64,000 bases of DNA, taken from positions 1-64,000 of the forward strand of contig CANRPX010000005.1 of assembly GCA_947632605.1 (NCBI GenBank), in the 5' to 3' direction. The notes beneath the pieces were generated by a model. That model was not told the origin of the DNA. It worked only from the letters and a program-made list of their open reading frames with translations, and made no database searches. Positions 62,523 to 64,000 of this stretch are shown one piece after another. The first letter of the stretch is position 1, and each line of letters starts with the position of its first letter. The DNA is from an uncultured Clostridia bacterium (GTDB taxonomy: Bacteria > Bacillota > Clostridia > TANB77 > CAG-508). A program made the translations under genes and the position numbers.

Positions 62523-63296
62523 TTATTTTATAATTTCCTTAAGTCTTTTCACATATTCATCTTTATTCTTTACAGAATAAGTTAAATGACCATAACCTTC
62601 TACAATTTCATAATTAGCATTTGGATAAGCTCTTTTCACTCCATTTATACAAGTTTTATATGCCTTTTCTTCTTTTGCATAAAAGAAATACATATTTTTT
62701 TGAATATTATCATCTAATTCTGGAAAGTCAAAAGTATAACAACATTCATTTTCATTATTTATTGTTTCGTTTGATATTATCGGAGCAATCTCTAATATTG
62801 GTTCAATCATTGGCTTTAGTGATTCAGTATCGCCATTTGCAAATTTATTTAAAAACTTCCAGTTCATTAAATCTTCCATCGATTTGTTTTTTAGTAAATT
62901 TATTAAAGTTTTAAATTTAAAATACATAAATTTTTTATATAAATAAGATAGTTTTATGCACGGAGCTCCATCAAAAAAAGCACTATTGACTTTTATTCCT
63001 TTATTAGTTAATTGATATAACAATTCTATTCCAATTTCTGCTCCCATTGATTGCCCATATATCATATCTATAGCTTGAATATTATTTTCTTTTAAGTATT
63101 CCATAATACAAGATGCTTCTTGTTTTCTTGTTGTAAATGTACTATTTTCATAATGACCTGTATATTCTGGAAGAATTATATAATAATCATCTTTTAAAGC
63201 ATTATATAGGCCTGCCATACTTTTACTATTACAAAAAGAACCTGGTAGCATTATTATTTTTTTGCTTTCTTTATCTCCTATAGTATTTATTAACAT
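62523..63296 (-). CDS. Alpha/beta hydrolase
   Basis: This 257-residue alpha/beta-hydrolase has the oxyanion segment IIMLPGSFCNSKSM, nucleophile elbow YGQSMGAEIG, a lid of basic helices and a final His in VEGYGHLTYSV. The ATG at 63296 has GGAGG five bases upstream and replaces a longer frame from 63308. It is the likely first gene before the deoxyribosyltransferase-like gene (about 20 bases apart). Substrate unknown. Confidence 0.82.
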   Translation of the reverse strand: MLINTIGDKESKKIIMLPGSFCNSKSMAGLYNALKDDYYIILPEYTGHYENSTFTTRKQEASCIMEYLKENNIQAIDMIYGQSMGAEIGIELLYQLTNKGIKVNSAFFDGAPCIKLSYLYKKFMYFKFKTLINLLKNKSMEDLMNWKFLNKFANGDTESLKPMIEPILEIAPIISNETINNENECCYTFDFPELDDNIQKNMYFFYAKEEKAYKTCINGVKRAYPNANYEIVEGYGHLTYSVKNKDEYVKRLKEIIK

Positions 63297-63341
63297 ATTT
63301 ACCTCCATTTGTTAAATTGATTATATATTATTTAAAATAAA

Positions 63342-63385
63342 AAATAAAGAAGATATTAACAGCTTAATTAATGTCTTCTTATTTT
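63342..63385 (-). terminator. Terminator of the ZIP transporter gene
   Basis: An imperfect 16-17-bp hairpin (63342-63358 with 63369-63385) is followed on the minus strand by TTTATTTTTTATTTT, about 90 bases past the stop. Confidence 0.65.
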
Positions 63386-63471
63386 TTTCAAATATTTAAT
63401 TATATTTATTTTACATCTACTATGCTATATCTGATGGAATTGTTTCTGTAGTTTCATGATTTATACTGCTT

Positions 63472-64000
63472 TTATCCTAATGCTACATCTAATATCATCA
63501 TAATAACAAATCCCAATGCTACTCCTATTGTACCTATATTTGAATGTTCACCTGCTTGTGATTCTGGAATTAATTCTTCCACTACAACATACATCATTGC
63601 CCCTGCTGCAAAAGATAATAAATAAGAAAGAATTGGTACTACTGCATTTGTAAGCAATATTGTAATAATTGCACCTATTGGCTCTACCACTCCAGATAAT
63701 ACTCCATATAAAAAAGCTTTTGGTTTTGACATTCCTTCGCTTTTTAATGGCATTGAAATAATTGCTCCTTCTGGAAAGTTTTGAATTGCTATTCCTATTG
63801 ATAAAGCAAATGCTCCTGCCATTGTAATTCCTGTATTTCCGATAATTGTTCCTGCAAAAGTTACACCTACTGCCATTCCTTCTGGAATATTATGAAGTGT
63901 TACTGCTAATACCATCATTGTAGTTTTCTTTAATTTAGACTTTAGTCCTTCTGGTTTATCACTTTCTAAATGTAAGTGAGGGATTAAACTATCTAAAATC
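63472..64000 (-). CDS. ZIP-family metal transporter, 5' end outside the window
   Basis: This is the C-terminal part of a ZIP/ZupT-like divalent metal importer. The frame stays open to the window edge (PHLHLESDKPEGLKSKLKK precedes the first internal Met). The two metal-binding helices carry LHNIPEGMAVG and IQNFPEGAIIS, and VVVEELIPE follows in the sixth helix. At least five membrane helices are visible. Zinc, iron or manganese uptake is typical. The start codon lies upstream beyond 64000. Confidence 0.9.
   Translation of the reverse strand, partial: ILDSLIPHLHLESDKPEGLKSKLKKTTMMVLAVTLHNIPEGMAVGVTFAGTIIGNTGITMAGAFALSIGIAIQNFPEGAIISMPLKSEGMSKPKAFLYGVLSGVVEPIGAIITILLTNAVVPILSYLLSFAAGAMMYVVVEELIPESQAGEHSNIGTIGVALGFVIMMILDVALG

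Overview
The window comes from a very AT-rich, spore-forming, anaerobic Gram-positive bacterium of the Clostridia type, most likely an uncultured gut lineage. SpoIIE and YpeB point to sporulation and germination. The class III ribonucleotide reductase NrdDG points to anaerobic growth. A bile-salt-hydrolase-type enzyme and several sortase or MucBP/InlB surface proteins point to a host gut. Most genes lie on the minus strand. Canonical TTGACA/TATAAT promoters, strong AGGAGG ribosome binding sites and many intrinsic terminators can be read directly. No tRNA, rRNA, CRISPR array or transposase was seen.

Layout. 1-6 kb is a seven-gene leftward operon for a secreted fibre or biofilm matrix: a GLUG-repeat protein, a SipW-type signal peptidase, four TasA/camelysin-like proteins (one frameshifted) and a second SipW-type peptidase, ending in a perfect terminator. 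6.5-12.9 kb is one giant surface adhesin with seven InlB-type repeats, five steps of exactly 435 bp and one of 447, followed by about nine MucBP-like repeats. 13-17.5 kb holds prfA and a YhaN/YhaO (SbcCD-like) pair. 17.6-20.6 kb is an orphan VirD4/TraG coupling-protein gene, frameshifted inside its Walker A codons, with two unknown genes. 20.6-31.6 kb carries a DnaJ-like chaperone, a C39-like peptidase, a hydrolase-murF-ddl wall operon, ypeB, a UgtP-like glycosyltransferase and spoIIE. 31.9-33.1 kb is an isolated gene of clearly higher GC with its own consensus promoter.

33-50.8 kb is mixed housekeeping: HAD phosphatase, ABC exporter, DUF362 protein, flavodoxin, MBL-fold hydrolase and an LPKTG surface protein. 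It also holds a very large MMPL transporter with a divergent TetR gene and a 30-bp palindrome between them, a cardiolipin synthase, and nrdDG divergent from a Crp/Fnr-type regulator. 50.8-51.6 kb is a RelB/YoeB-type toxin-antitoxin module whose toxin carries a nonsense codon; it is bracketed by two near-identical 47-bp hairpin repeats. 51.6-55.7 kb holds a DUF1893 protein, an ECF S-component, Nudix, flavin reductase, bile-salt-hydrolase-like and YjbR-EVE fusion genes.

The most novel region is 55.7-62.2 kb. Two direct copies of a 416-bp element lie exactly 5,970 bp apart. Each encodes a 39-residue hydrophobic peptide behind an occluded ribosome binding site, and each has a promoter at either end pointing inward, the right-hand one a perfect consensus on the opposite strand. 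This is the architecture expected of a type I toxin-antitoxin locus. Between the copies sit a membrane-bound XRE regulator, a fluoride-riboswitch-controlled cation/proton antiporter, a HEPN-like gene with two radical-SAM-type genes, and a thioredoxin/CcdA pair. The window ends inside a ZIP metal transporter gene.
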